Assembly: GCF_023278565.1 (NCBI RefSeq)
Contig: NC_064682.1
Coordinates: 2,418,001 to 2,482,000 of the forward strand
DNA length: 64,000 nt
Origin: Colletotrichum lupini
Taxonomy: Eukaryota > Ascomycota > Sordariomycetes > Glomerellales > Glomerellaceae
Direction: 5' to 3'
Shown here: positions 48,040 through 61,086 of the stretch, one piece after another
How positions within the stretch are numbered: the stretch's first letter is position 1
How the letters are laid out: each line of letters opens with the position of its first letter
Position numbers and translations under genes: made by a program
The notes under the pieces: generated by a model
Told to the model about the DNA's origin: nothing
Seen by the model: the letters and a program-made list of their open reading frames with translations, nothing else
The model's database searches: none

Positions 48040-49556
48040 TTACTTCAACAAGTGCCCACCAGAAACAACCCCTTCAGGCTTCTTCCAATGCACCGGTACC
48101 CCGCCCCAACTCTCCTCAGCATACTGCTGCTGCACCTTCTTACACGTCCTCAACCCCCACTCCGTAACGCCCACCATGGCACAGCTCTCAAACATGAAAG
48201 CGCAGCTGCCCTCGCCCACCTTGGCAGGCTTCAGCTCGGCGTTCCTCGCGCCCTCTCCACTCTCGGCGTCCGGGCCGTGGCCAGACATGGTATTATGCAG
48301 GCTCGCGCCTCCAGGGACGAACCCACCCTTGCCGCCGCGCTTGGCGTCGTAGCCGCCCGTGATGAGACCCATGAACTCGGACATTGTGTTGCGGTGGTAG
48401 TAGGGGGGACGGAAGGTATCTTCGGCGACGAGCCAGCGCGGGGGGAAGATGACAAAGTCAGCGATGGCGGTGCCGGGGACACCGCTGGGAGCGGAGAGAA
48501 CGGTGAAGATGGAGGGGTCCGGGTGGTCGTAGGAGATTGTGCCGATCGTGTTGAAGCGGCCCAGGTCGTATTTGTACGGGTAATAGTTGCCGTGCCAGGC
48601 GACCACGTCAAAGGGCGTGTGAGGCTGCGTTGCGGAAAAGTAGTCGTTGTTGAACTTGACCGTGATGGTGTAGTTGTTCTCCCCCTCGTGCGCCGTCGCG
48701 CCAAAGTCCTCGTCGAAGCAGGCGACGGGCACCTGGAAGTCGCGCGCGTTGGCGAGGCCGTTTGTACCGATGGGCCCCAGCTCGGGGAGGGTGAAGTGGC
48801 CCTGGTAGAGCTCGAGGGCGTAGCCGCGGGCCGGGCCGGAGGGGAGGTGGACCTGGTATTTCACGCCGCGGGGGATGACGGCGATCTCGAGGGGCCGGAC
48901 GAGGAGCCAGCCGTGTTCTGTGCGGATGTCGAGAGTACCCTCTTGCGGGACGATGAGGAGGTCGCCGTCGGCCGAGTAGAATGCCGCCTTGGAGTCCATG
49001 CTGCGGCCCGCGGCGTAGACGTACATGCCGATGCCTTGCTTCAGAGTCGGGTCGCCCGCGCCGGCGACGAGGCGCATGCCGGCGACAAAGTCCCATTCCT
49101 TGGACTCGTCATGGTCAAAGGGGTCCCAACGGAGCTGATTGGGGATGTATTGGAGCGCGGAGGGCAGGGCACGGGTCTCTGGAGACGGAGCTGTTGTCGG
49201 GGCGTACGGGTGGTGGGCGCAGGAGGGGAGGATGCGGTAGAGCCAGGCTTGTTTGCTGTCGTGGCGTGGTGCCGTGAAGGAGGTTCCGGAGAGCTTTTCG
49301 GCGTAGAGGCCGTGGGGGGCCTTTTGTGGGGCGTTTTGGCCGATGGGAAGGGAGTCGGGGACGGCTTCGGATCTGGGGAGGAGGAGAAGGTGGAGATGTT
49401 AGCATATTTCTGGGGAAAGATTGTGGGAGAGACAGGGATGGACGGCAAACCAAGACGGGGAATTGGGAAAGTGAGGTTGTAAACGTACTCTAGATGTGAG
49501 TCGAAGCCGACCTGGTAGCGGTACTTCTCCTTGAAATCAAACGTTGTGACGGGCAT
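48040..49556 (-). CDS. hmgA: Homogentisate 1,2-dioxygenase
   Basis: Cleaves the ring of homogentisate to maleylacetoacetate in phenylalanine/tyrosine catabolism; cytosolic, Fe(II)-dependent. Two exons: 49556-49489 and 49372-48040, with a 116-bp GTACGT...CCCCAG intron, giving 466 residues, normal for the family. N-terminus reads [20 protein letters not shown]. Conserved stretches include [47 protein letters not shown] and [20 protein letters not shown]. The likely iron ligands lie in [12 protein letters not shown] (His and Glu) and [12 protein letters not shown] (His). It is convergent with the NLR-like gene, only about 170 bp away. Other tyrosine-catabolic genes (fahA, maiA) are not in this window, so it is not clustered here. 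Confidence 0.97.
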
Positions 49557-50912
49557 TGCTACGGGTTTTCGTTTGAGTGTTTGAGAGGGCAAGGCTATGA
49601 AGATGGATGAAGTCGCAAGATTTGGTGATGGTGATGGTCTTGCGCAAAAGGCTGATTGATGAAGGAGATAAGAAATTATGATACACCAATGTTGCCTTCG
49701 AGGATACACGACGTTCAAATATCACTGCCGTCCTCCCCGCCTCCTCCCCCGCGGACCTTTTCTGGATGACGTTTGGGCGAAATGCCATCCAATTCCTCGC
49801 AAAGCCGGGCGGGCAGCTTGTCTGCGCCGGTATCATATTCCGCGTTTGTGTGAGAGGGAAAGGTGCGGCAAGACGCGGCGTCTGCCGATGTTAGCCGGGG
49901 TCCGTGCTCTGCTCCCTATGAACCTTGGACCTCTCAATTCCGATTTCCGACAAGCTTAGGTACTCAGGATACCTTGGGTACCGTCAGATGTGCTTTTGAA
50001 GGAAGATACCCCCGGCCGTTGGTTCCGCTTAATCGTGCGATTCTCAAGAGCTTGCATCGGAGGCCAATTGGTTTGAGCATTGCCGAGGATGGTTCACATC
50101 CTCGCTGGAGAGGATATTACATCAAGTGAGAGTTGGCCATCATCTTCCATGTTCAAAAGCATCCCATATAGAGACGTTGACGTAGTAACAACGTTAGTTG
50201 TGAAGCATAGCACTGCCATGTTAGTGCGCTATGAGATTACCCCGCCATCCGTACCCCGCGAACAAGTGAGGGGTCTCTCCCTGATTGTTTGATGGGTTCT
50301 TCAGCATTATTGTCCTCGTCTTTTGTCTGAAGAGTTCTTGATAATGATTCAAGTTGTAAGTCAACATTAGTCTACCACGGTACAAATCATTATCCAGTCA
50401 GGATCTTACGGGCTTACGGGCTTTCACATGGAATCCACGGTAAGCCGCTACGGAGCTGCGGCGTGCAGGACCCTTGCTCCCCGGAGAGTGGGTCACGATA
50501 GCTGCAGGCCAGCCGCAATGGACTGTCATTCATATCCACTCACTCGAACTACACACTTCTCTCGACTGAGCGTCGTTTTCATTCCAAACTCGGGTCTTGA
50601 CAATATTCATACTCACTCATTATTCTCAAATTCAAATGGATGGACAAGTGGAAGGCCAACGAGTCAATTGAACTGGGTACCCAAGCTATCACCGCCAGAC
50701 ACCCCGCTCGATCGAGCGTGAACTTCATAACCCACCTAACTATACATCTCGAAGCATCAAGCTCCAGAGCAGAGACCCTTACCCATTGACAATCATCCGA
50801 CGATATCTATCGCAATATCCCATTGCGCCAAGTCGCCTACTGAGCCAAAGCGAAGCAAGCAGTTTTACCAGGAAGTATTGGACATGATCCGAAGAAGCAG
50901 AGCCAGGGAAGT
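49557..50912. other. Intergenic upstream of hmgA
   Basis: The hmgA promoter should lie in the left part. Short open frames throughout have no features. Nothing else is identifiable. Confidence 0.5.
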
Positions 50913-51691
50913 TTACTCCTCGCCCTCGTTCTTCTTGTTCTTCTTCTTCTTGCCACCGCCGCCGCCGCCGATCTTCTCAATTGCGGGGTTCTTCTGGAGG
51001 TGAACAACCAGGCGCGTCCAGGACTCCTCCTTGTCCCATTCAAAGCCTGCCAGGTACGGGTTGTCGAGCTCGTCGTCAGACTGAGCACCCTTGTTAGCAA
51101 AGGCCATACCACGGGGCAATACGGGGCTCTACGATTGTGTACTTACTCTCTTCTTGTATGCCTTGTGGATGGCGTCCAGGGCATCCTTTATTGTTACTCC
51201 CTTGAGGTTGCGTGCTGTTACTTCCATGCCGAGAGGGAAGTGCAGGTCAATCTTCTTGACTGGGGGCTTTGACAGGTGCAGCTTGAGGATTTCCTTGTCC
51301 TCAACTTGCGATGAGGAAGTGTTAATCTTCCTGTTGAGGGTCAGCCTGTGTTATCCGATGTGTAGCGACAGTAACCACCAGAGTCCACGGTAGGCAACGT
51401 AGCTAACCATGTGTGCTGGATGAATGTCAACTTACCATCCTGTCCGTTGTGTTTCCGGTGCGAGCTCAAGCTCAATCTTTTGCTCCTCTGTTGTGTTGTT
51501 AGTCGTGTCCCGAAGTAGCCGAGTTCAAAGTCAAGTCAAGTGCGGGGTTGAGACAGTGACGTACCAAGGTCCTTGATGTTGTACACGCCAGGTGCAGCGG
51601 CCGAAGATTGGCGGCGAGTCTTGGACTCCTTGGGTGGTGATTGAGAGAGACCCTCGACAGCTGAGTCGACCTTGGTGAGCGGTTCCGTCAT
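50913..51691 (-). CDS. Conserved fungal small protein with Lys-rich tail
   Basis: Four exons: 51691-51565, 51487-51436, 51345-51147 and 51080-50913, giving 181 residues with all junctions GT-AG and in frame. The N-terminus is Ser/Lys-rich and disordered. The folded core includes EEQKIELELAPETQRT, KKIDLHFPLGMEVTARNLKG and VTIKDALDAIHKAYKKR, then NPYLAGFEWDKEESWTRLVV. The C-terminus is a run of six glycines followed by KKKKNKK and acidic residues, which could be a nuclear or RNA-contacting tail. The core resembles the DUF6699-type domain of fungal proteins, but that name is tentative. Retained short exons and frame continuity make the gene itself secure. Confidence 0.78.
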
Positions 51692-54600
51692 GATGGCAGT
51701 CGTTTTGTGTGAAGTGTTTGATCAAAGGTGATCGTGTTGTGTGTTGGAATCTGAATGGCATGTTAGCTAAGGGAGCTTCCCATGATGCCAATTCAAGCTG
51801 GAGCTCAAGCTCCAGCTCCAACCCAAACGCTTCTCCAAGCTTCAAGCTCCGAGGTCCAGGAACAGGAGCTCTTGTGCTTCTCTCAATGGATGACGATTAG
51901 GAAGGAAAGGGGTAAAGGGTAACTACCTTTGTTGAACAGGTGATGTGCAGTTGTGAGATGGATGGTTGGAGGAGAAGTGGGATGAGGAGGGGATTAAGAA
52001 GGGCAGAGAGGGAGGGGGCAGGAGCGGAGGTAGATGGATGTCGATCCGGTCGGGCGCCTGACCTGGCGTGCGGCCTGAGGTAAGGAGAGGAGAAGGGAGA
52101 CGAGGGAAAGTGAGGGGTCCGTCAAAAGTGAAGTATCGAGAAGAGGTATCTGATGTTACGATGTGCAGAGTGAGGCGCGGGAGGATACTTGGAGATGTAC
52201 ACTGGCTTGGGGGTGTACTCGTACGTATCAGACGAAAAAGTGGTGCTTGGGGTCCTGGGAGTGGTCGGTTTTGTCGGACCAGAGCTGGAGCTGAACAAGC
52301 CGTAGGTACTTCACTACCTCGCTAGGTACTTACTTACCTACCTGACTGAGGAAAGAAGCAGCAAGCTCCCTGCATTGGCCTTGGAGTGGTAGCCATTCCA
52401 TTGTCGATGCATTACGGTTTCGTCAGACCGGGCGGGGTAACTGCCCATCAATGGCGTCGCCAGACGATCGCGTGACATGGAAGCTCATGAGATGCGCGCA
52501 GGCCTGCGACTTGCTGCGAGGGAGGACGGCGAGGAACGGGCGGCAGGGAGCAGGCGCAGCGCAGGGACCAGGGGGCAGACCTGAGCTAACAGGGAAAGAG
52601 AGAACCACAACCCACAGGAGCTCCTTCTTTTTCCTCTCTCTGTGGCCCTGGATACCTTCCTCCGTGAGCTCATGTGAGGTTAACCTGGAAGGTACCACTT
52701 TCATGCTGAGGAAAGTACATGCAATCTTCTCTTGCCTTGCCTTGACTCTTCATCGAAACCCTCCGCTTGCTTCTTCTCTCTCATTGCCTTCACTCTTACT
52801 TCTAGGAAATGGTACCTAATTACCTGACTGTGTGAGCAAGATGGTCCGACTGCTTTGGTTGGCTGATTGTCCGAAACGGGCATGGCGCGGCCCAGGTCGA
52901 ACAATCACTCGAGGGGACTTCCTGACAGATCGGCTTTAGTGCGGTCTCCGAAGTCCAAAGTCTGGGGTAAAAAGTCTGGGGAAAGGGCCAAAATAGAGAG
53001 CTTGAAGCTGCAGTCTGACGGTTCAGCGACGGTCGGGCCCACTTCTCCCGTCTCATCCTAAGCAAGCTACCTACCTACATGCAGCGATGAAGATGGGTGC
53101 CACCAGGAGCAGAGTGGGAGTGTGTGTGTGTGCGTGTGTGGGAGGAGGGCATCTCGAGATCATCCTGATGCTTCTTTTTCGCAAGAGAGATTTCACGCAA
53201 GATCTCCAGCCTTGAAAGCAGGCACACATTCAGGGCCAGGAACAGGCGGAACAGGGACACAAGCGCAGCTCGGCGTTTGTACGGAGCACAGCAGCAGTAA
53301 GACCACCGTCTCCGACCCGTCGCTGCAAAAATGAGCCAAGCGAACCGGTTTCCCGTGGTGGGTCTCGCCGTTCAGTGTACGCAGTATGGATACGGTGGTA
53401 CCACAAAACAGCCCATCCCTCACCTGATTCATCACCCCCCAACCTGCCGACATCAAGACAGCACGGCAGCAACCAGAAGAGCATTCGAGAGTTAATTGGG
53501 AAAATGGTTCGCTAGTGACACCCAAGACAGCCATTGCCGATGGGCGATGACAGACGGCATCTGAGACGAAAGAGGTGATTTGCTGGTCTCGTGAATACGC
53601 TTCGATGGGGCTTCTGCTAGCAACGAATCGACGGCCTGCCCTCAATCGCCAGAGTTTGACCATTTCCTCACTGTGACACAGTGACACAGCTCACACCACC
53701 CTCTCCGTGCTTCGTCTTGGCCCCTTTGCTCCCCCTTCTCGAGGATCCCACCTTCAATATAAGCCATGCGGATCCCGACAGGTCCTCTTTTCCCACTGAC
53801 TTCTGGCATCATTTCTTCCCATTCACGGATTGCACGATGTCTGCGTTGATTCAGTGTTCTGTCCTGCTTCGAGCTTTTGTCCATCGTTGTTCTGTTTCCT
53901 TTCTCCAGAGCATCCCACCATGACCTGCTCCACGTCTTTCTCTTTCTATACCTGCTTTTCTCAATAGCCAACTCTGGCAAAGTCACAGACACATTGCGCG
54001 TATATCAACCCCAACTGCAGCTAGGCGAAGCAACAGTACAGTAGCAGCATGTCGTCACGTTCCCCACATTCTCGCGCCAGCTTAGCGTCTCACTTCGTCT
54101 CGTCTCGCATGCTTCACACGTCCATCCTCACGCCCGCATCGTTTCTGTCTCTCTTTCAGTTTCTTGCTCGCTCTCTCCATCTCTCCACGTCCTGCCGGCA
54201 TTCCTCGTTCCCCGGTTTCGCTTCCGCCCGTCGTGAAGACCCCACAATCCCAAGCGCGCTCAGCAAGACCATGTCCATCTCCGTACGCCCCCGTCACCTG
54301 TTCGATCAGAAACGCCGTCCTACGCCACTGCCCAGATATCGCTCGGAACAGCAATTTGAATTCCATCGCCAATGTGAAAAGACCCAAACGTACTGCACTG
54401 CACTATTTGACTACTTCGCGACCTCGCCTTCGGATGATCCGGTGAGTATGGAAGATTCCCCTCCGCTGATGATTCAGTTGGACCATCCGCCGTCCCGAAG
54501 ACGTCGACAACCCCGAGCATGATGCGAGCATGAACCAGATCCACTAGCGGCACGGCAAACCCACAACGCCAATTACGGATGTCCCGGCCATCTCTCCTCC

Positions 54601-55574
54601 ACCTAGGTACTTTACCTTACGGATAGTCGCCAGCCCGTTCCAGTCCACTCCGATCCGCATTAGTGATCACCGGCCACCTCACTCGTCGCCCTCCCGGCGT
54701 TCCCCATTTGAAGAAGATACGGACAACGTTTGAGATGTGCAGGTGTGAAAAGGATGAATGAGAGTGTATGTGAAGAAAATTGGCTCCTTGCAATAACTCT
54801 ACTAACGGACATGCGGCAGGTGGGAGCAGGATGAGCATGGTGGTTGCAGCCTTTGTATCTAAGCTCTAGGCAGCATGCGCCGACCCTTTGGAATTCGACT
54901 ATGAGACACCTTCCCCAATCCAGACAACTACATCGAAACCTTGACATCGCCAATCGACGAGTCGCCCTTGATATACAAACGACAGGCGACATGACAACAC
55001 TGTATCGCGTGGATATAAATGGTTGGAGACGATGCACGAACTCTGACGGACGTATTGCTCAAAGTTTGAGCTTGGAACCGCGGAGAAAAAGTGCATAGGG
55101 ATTGATGAGCGGAGGGACACATGAGCAGATGGATTGGAAAGATGGAGCTTGAAGTGCTTGGGTCCCCTCATTCAGGGCCGGGCAGCCAGCGTCTGTGCTT
55201 GAACCGATAACAAGCCTATCTTATCACAACCGAACCATTGAACCCCGCCATCTCCCTTATCGTATCTTAGTCATCAGTGACTCCGACCTTGTGCCCCTCG
55301 TACCTTACCCCTCTACTGCCAAATGAGATTTCCATCCGTGCCGTCCAGTGTCCCAACTCCTGCCACGGAACCCCGCCCCGGGCGTTTGCTTTGCTTGACG
55401 TGAACTTTGTCCCCGAACAACACTCGCTGCAACCAATCACTTTCTCCCTTGGCTGCCACCACCGTCCGCAACCACCCAATCGCACTTTTCCTGCGCTCCG
55501 TCTCTGGATCCCACCTACGGACCGGGTCCGCCATCTCACATCGGACCGCACTCGGCCTACCGCCAGTCGTTGCC
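51692..55574. other. 3.9-kb divergent intergenic region
   Basis: Separates the divergent starts of the small conserved protein gene and NAD synthetase. Contains a 10-bp inverted repeat at 51796-51817 and a GT-rich stretch at about 53117-53140. An open frame at 54049-54522 (157 codons, Ser/Arg-rich) lacks recognisable features. I find no supported gene; long leaders or non-coding transcripts are possible. Confidence 0.5.
51796..51817. repeat. Short perfect inverted repeat in a gene leader
   Basis: AGCTGGAGCT and AGCTCCAGCT are exact reverse complements separated by two bases, about 105 bp upstream of the ATG at 51691. In transcript it could form a 10-bp hairpin, although a two-base loop is tight. 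It may instead be a palindromic binding site. Confidence 0.6.
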
Positions 55575-58110
55575 ATGTCATTTGTTACCGTCGCGGCGGC
55601 GACCCTGCCTAGTGTCCCCTTGGACTTCAAGGGAAACCTTGACAGGATTTTGGAGTCCATTCGCATCGCCAAGGCTCAGGGTGCTACGCTCAGAACCGGC
55701 CCAGAGTTGGAGATTCCTGGCTATGGCTGTCTTGACCATCACCTTGAAGGTACTCACAACCAAACCTCGGCGAGCTTTGCGAAAAGTTACCTATGGGGAT
55801 GAGCATGGGCTAACAGCCCGCCAGGTGATACCTTCCTCCACAGCTGGGAAGTCCTTGCTGAGATCATCAGCGATCCCATCTGTAAGGATATGCTGATTGA
55901 TCTTGGTATGGGATGTCGCCATCGCAACGTCCGCTATAACTGCCGCGTTCTCTGCACATACAAGCACATCTATCTCATCAGGCCCAAGGTAAGCTTTCCA
56001 TCTCAACCCTCCTTTTTGGCAAACTATGGACTCACACCACCAAGCAAAGTCTGGCCAATGATGGCCTGTACCGCGAAGCACGGCACTTTACGGCATGGAC
56101 GAAGCTCCGGGAGGTTGAGACCTACTACCTAGAGGCTGTGGCCGCCGCGGTCACCGGCCAAAAGACGGTTCCCATCGGTGACTTGATCCTCAGCACGCTC
56201 GACACTGCCGTGAGTTGTGAAACTTGCGAGGAAATGTTCTCGCCCCTGAATCCTTCGACCTTTCTTGGCCTCAACGGCGCCGAAATCATCCTTAACAGCA
56301 GTGCCAGCCACGCTGAGCTGCGAAAACTAAAGACACGTCTCGATCTGATTTCGAATTCAACGCGGAAACTTGGTGGTATCTATGTATATGCCAACGCGAC
56401 TGGCGTCGATGGTGAGGCGCGCATGCTGGTATGTATTCCTAACTGGCCACCAAATTCTGGCCAATAGGTTCCAGTAGCTGACTCGACGTCTAGTTCGACG
56501 GATCAAGCATGGTGCTCGCCAATGGCAAGGTCTTTGCACAATCCTCCCAATTCTCTCTGAAGCCGGTTGAAGTCATCACCGCCACCATTTCTGTGGAAGA
56601 AGTCAGAAGTTACCGCTCCAGCATCTCTCGAAACGTGCAGGCTGCTGCCCAACCCGACTTCCCCAGAGTCGACTGCGATTTGCGACTGACGAGACCCGCC
56701 GACGAAGTTTACCTATCAGATCACCTGCAAATCGCAAAGGAGATCGAGCTTAAGATCCTCGACCCAATGGAAGAAATTGCCCTGGCGCAAGCGGTCTTTC
56801 TCTGGCAGTACCTCTGCCGCACAAACTCCCCTGGCTACTTTCTCGCCTTGAGTGGAGGTCTGGACTCCTCGACGGTCGCGCTCTTCGTCTACAGCATGGC
56901 TAAACTCGTGCTTCAGTCCATTGAGGCCGGGGAGATGTCGACGTTGGATGATTTGAGACGCATCACTGGTGACAAGACGTTCATGCCTGAGACACCACAG
57001 GAAGTTGTATCGCGCTTGCTGCACTCGTGCTACATGGGAACTGTCAATTCTGGAGATGACACTCGGACAAGAGCCCGCCGCCTCGCAGAGGTACTCGGGG
57101 CTTACCACTCTGATATCTCAATCGATGAAGCGGTTCAAGCTCACGAGGCTATTATCGAGAAGACACTTGAATTTAAACCCCGGTACGGTGTCGAAGGTGG
57201 TAGTCCCGCTGAAAACGTGAGTAGCCTCCCCGCAAGATGGGTGTGAAGATGTCCGAGGTTCTAACAGTGGATCTAGCTTGCGCGCCAAAACATCCAGGCG
57301 AGAAACCGCCTCGTTGTTCAGTACGAGCTGGCACAGCTATCAACGACTGCAAGACAACTCCCAAGAGCCGGCGCAGCGCTTCTTGTCTTGGGAAGTGGCA
57401 ATGTCGACGAGAACCTGCGTGGCTACTACACCAAATAGTGAGTCTCGAACCCCACGCGCATGTGCACAAGGCATATTGAGCTTACCAATACCAGCGACGC
57501 ATCGTCCGCAGATATCGCGCCATTAGGAAGTATCTCCAAGACGGACGCCAAGAACTTCCAAGCTTGGGCCAGGGATCAGTGGGATTTGCCCATCATGTCC
57601 GAATTCCTCGAGGCTACGCCGTCAGCCGAGCTTCTTCCCCTCTCTGCCGGAGTCCAAGATGATGAGGCAGACACCGAGATGGGCCTGACCTACAGGTAAA
57701 GACACCAGATGTTTCCAGCCACGGCTTCAAACACTGACTACCCTTGCAGCGAACTCTCCGAATTCGGTATCTTGAGAAAAGTACACAAGCTCGGCCCTTG
57801 GTCAACGTACCTCCGTCTCCTCGGGGACTGGAAGGAGAGGCCAGGCTACGGTCCCCGCGAGATTGGCGAGCGCGTCAAGAGGTTCTTCCGCTTCTACTCA
57901 ATGAATCGTCACAAAGCCGTCATCCTTACGCCTTCGCCGCATCTCTCGGCGTACAACCCCGATGACAATCGCCACGACCTCCGCCCGTTCTTGTACGTCA
58001 TCAACTGGCCGTGGCAGTTTTCCAAGATTGATGCGCATGTGGAGGAGCTTGAGAAAAAGATTGCGGATAGGGCGAGGCCGGCAGATGTCCAGTACGACGC
58101 GCTCGATTAG
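55575..58110 (+). CDS. QNS1: Glutamine-dependent NAD+ synthetase
   Basis: Last step of NAD biosynthesis: amidates deamido-NAD using ATP and ammonia from glutamine. Seven exons: 55575-55749, 55825-55988, 56045-56428, 56494-57216, 57277-57437, 57495-57695 and 57750-58110, giving 722 residues, normal for eukaryotic enzymes. The N-terminal nitrilase-type glutaminase domain shows the Glu-Lys-Cys triad in [11 protein letters not shown] (Glu44 or 46), LIRPK (Lys113) and CETCEEMF (Cys174). The C-terminal synthetase domain has the ATP PP-loop SGGLDSS (361-367), [20 protein letters not shown] and [14 protein letters not shown]. All introns are short GT-AG and preserve frame. No targeting signal, so cytosolic/nuclear. 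Confidence 0.97.
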
Positions 58111-60064
58111 GAAAAGAGACGCGAGTTGCTGGATGAGGCTCATAGACGGATGGCGGGCTGAGAAAGTGAGGTTTGGTAGATTACTGTGGAACAACGAGCT
58201 CCCAAGCAGGTCAACAAAAAACGGAAACCATTAATTCTCCATGTTACTCGCTCAACTATGCAAAAGACCTGGCAAGGAAATCATCAACCAAACCTAAAAC
58301 CCGGCCTCTCTCCAACATCGCGAAATGATTCCTGGGGATGCCACAGAACTGCTTGCGCCCTCACTGACGGCACTGCTGCCACTGCTACCTTGCCCGCTGC
58401 TGTTGGTATCCTCTCCGGGGTCCGACATTTATGCAAGACGATCTCATACCAAGACACAAGGCGAAAAAGAGTGGCAGTGGCAAGCAAGGCGACACTGGCA
58501 TTGGGCGTCACAAGTATAAGATACCGTGTTCGACGCACAGAAGAGCGCCAAAACGGCTAGCTACCAGGATGGCCCCGAGGTTTTGTGACGACTTGAATTC
58601 TCCCCGATATGACAGAGATGGATGATCAAGTTTTGCCAAGGTTGAGATGAGCTCGGTCTCGCAGTGCTGCTGTTGCTTTGTGGAAAGGCCCGGTAGTCAC
58701 GCAGCTGTAAAGTCGGAACTTGCCGTGCCGATACCATTCAAGTCTCTCCAAGATGATGCGTCAATGCTGCTGTCGTCTAGAAATATGAATGCATCTGCCT
58801 TTTCCGGGTCTTTCGCCCCCCCCCCCCCCCCCCCCCCCCCGAAATCCACAACGAGTTTGCGTTTTCGGGTGTCAACAACTCGGCGCTGGTCAACAACCCC
58901 ACGATATCAGTATACGAACCCAGGCCGCCGTCACCTGGCGTAAGAGGAGCAGTGTTTCCATTATTGGTGAGTGACAGAGTTGCATTGCGTTCTTCGGGTT
59001 CGGAATTCGCCGCATAGTAAGTCCGCTTTCTTGTCCGTTGTGATGGACTATAGCTGCAGGCTTGTCCCCGTCAGATGCAGCGGCGACACCACGGTCTTTC
59101 CATTCCGCAGCGTACTTTAGATTTGGCGCGGTTGTCGCAACTCTCGCGGTAGCTCTCTTCCGCATTGGGGCGAGGAGATCTGGGGTTCATTGCGGTATGT
59201 AGGATTCCTCAATGCGTTTCTAATGTTCTGGAGGGACTTGAGGCAGAAAATAAAATTGATACTCAAGACTGTGGCCACCTCCTAGGCAAGTTACTAAGGA
59301 CATACTTACTACCTTAAGTCAAGGTCAGAAAGACATCAGATACCAAGCTGTTCAATGCTACATGCCGTAGATTTGATCGCTAGCTCTTCATAGGGGACCC
59401 TGATTTGCATCTCAAATAGATACGGCGGAATAGCAGGGCTGAGGTGAAAGAAACTTAAACGCCTGATTATACTCTGCAGCATTACAAGCGCTTTTCCCCC
59501 CCTCTCGTCAGAACCACGCAAATCTCTCCCGCTGCCCATCGTCTAAGCTCTTCTCGACCTCCAAAATGCTAAGTGATCTTTGCCATGAGGTAAGCTGACG
59601 CCCCCATCCCATCTTCGGCCGTTTTGACCACCTCGTCGAGCACACGCGACGAATCGAGTTTCCCCGCATAGATCCTCCGCCATACTTTGCTTGGAGAAGA
59701 GGATGAGAAACGATCCTTAGGAATTTCAACAACGAATGAGATGTAGTTCCGTCGCTAGGTTCGGCCGGAGATTCTGCAAGATGGTGTATCGATCCTGGAT
59801 TGAGGGGTTCGCTTCAGGCATGTTTTCCGACGGTGCCTCGGTCTTTTCAAAGTATTCCTCGGTCGACCAATTACGTTGTTTTCTGAACAATCATCAGTGA
59901 GGAAGACCAGTAAGCAATAAATCAACCTACTTATCTAGGTATATAAGCAAGCTGACATGACGCTTTCTGGCAAGACTCAGACTTCCATCTAGACGATTAT
60001 ATCCCAGTTTCATCTCACTGTTGACCAAACCTTCAAGCCTGCGATCTTACTCGTGGTTCTCAAA
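58111..60064. other. Intergenic with a C25 homopolymer
   Basis: About 1.95 kb of normal composition. An uninterrupted C25 run lies at 58816-58840. Open frames on both strands are short and featureless. The last ~130 bp should be the promoter/leader of the cupin gene. Confidence 0.5.
58816..58840 (+). repeat. C25 homopolymer
   Basis: Twenty-five consecutive C bases between TTTCG and GAAATCC; length may vary in the assembly or among strains. Confidence 0.85.
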
Positions 60065-60640
60065 ATGTCCAATCAAACACCATACAAACCCCTCCCGGCA
60101 CCCCGGCGCATAGTCACAACTCACAATGCCGCAGGCCAAGCAATCCTCACCACCGACCTCGCCCCCGAACTCCCCAAAGCATCCGTCCCGGGAACAGACC
60201 TCTACCTGGCCTACACCTCCCCCTCTCTCCCCGCTCCGCTCCCCGAAGACGCCGATCTGAACGCTTACAAGACCCACCTTACCTTGAAGCCGCCCCTCGA
60301 AATCGGCATCGACATCCCCGGAGGCCTCGCCGCCCGCGTCGTTGACTTCCTCCCCGGTGGGCCCGGCGCGCCGATGCATCGGACCGAAACCCTGGACACG
60401 GGCGTGCTTGTCGAGGGGGAACTGGAGCTGGTGCTGGACAGCGGGGAGACGGCTATCCTCAAGAGGGGAGATGTATATGTGCAGAGGGGCACGATGCACG
60501 GGTGGAGGAATGTGAGCGAGACAGAGGTGGCGAGGCTGTTTGTTGTGCTTACTGCGGCGGAGATGCCTGTCTTTGGCGGGGAGAAGCTCAAGGGGGTTAT
60601 GCTTGTCCCTCCTACTGATTCGGAGGCCGAGTCCGCGTAG
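60065..60640 (+). CDS. Single-domain cupin protein
   Basis: An intronless frame of 191 residues starting MSNQTPYKPLPAPRRIVTTH. ATG at 60065 is chosen because the only upstream in-frame start is GTG. The cupin barrel is seen as PMHRTETLDTGVLVEGELEL (motif 1, in which the usual HxH is HRT) and GDVYVQRGTMHGWRN (motif 2, with His and Asn conserved). Fungal proteins of this form (cupin_2, GDVxVQRGTxHxWRN) are small and often sit in or near biosynthetic clusters; some act as decarboxylases or isomerases. Substrate cannot be inferred, and no cluster enzymes flank it here. No signal peptide. Confidence 0.9.
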   Translation: MSNQTPYKPLPAPRRIVTTHNAAGQAILTTDLAPELPKASVPGTDLYLAYTSPSLPAPLPEDADLNAYKTHLTLKPPLEIGIDIPGGLAARVVDFLPGGPGAPMHRTETLDTGVLVEGELELVLDSGETAILKRGDVYVQRGTMHGWRNVSETEVARLFVVLTAAEMPVFGGEKLKGVMLVPPTDSEAESA

Positions 60641-61086
60641 TGCCGGTTGCGGAGTCTTTCTCGTATCTTTCGATGAGTGATGAAAAAGTTGCGAAAGAAG
60701 ACCTTTCGATCTATAGGTGTGGCTTTTATCTAGGACTCTGGAGGGAAGCCTAAACCGTCGCCGATGAGCTCCACGGTAGCTTTGACGCACTGCAGGATTT
60801 CAATGTAGTAGAGAAGGTGCAGAATTAAGCGTTGTCGATCTTTTTGAGTTCTCAAAGTAGTAGAACTCAGTATTCATGTTGTTGTATGAGTGACCAACAT
60901 TTTTGTCCCGACTACAGCACACAGGTGCGATAGATTTTCACGGCCTTGATCCGCCACCTCGATTTGGGTCGTTTTTCGAACAGCCTGTATGCTGCATGGA
61001 AGTGGCACTGTGGGAATCGGCATGGGAAAGAAACTAATTTGAAGTGAACATTAAACATCGTACGGCTATCTCGAACTTCGGGGTAT
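60641..61086. other. Intergenic region between cupin gene and broken secreted-protein gene
   Basis: The two genes converge here. Normal composition; nothing identifiable. Confidence 0.5.

Noticed and set aside
47971..49482. 503-codon open frame on the + strand
   Set aside because: It lies antisense to the homogentisate dioxygenase gene and reflects that gene's high third-position GC; the translation is low-complexity and without domains.
54049..54522. 157-codon + strand open frame between the two divergent genes
   Set aside because: Ser/Arg/Pro-rich translation without recognisable pattern; cannot be distinguished from a chance frame in GC-balanced DNA.
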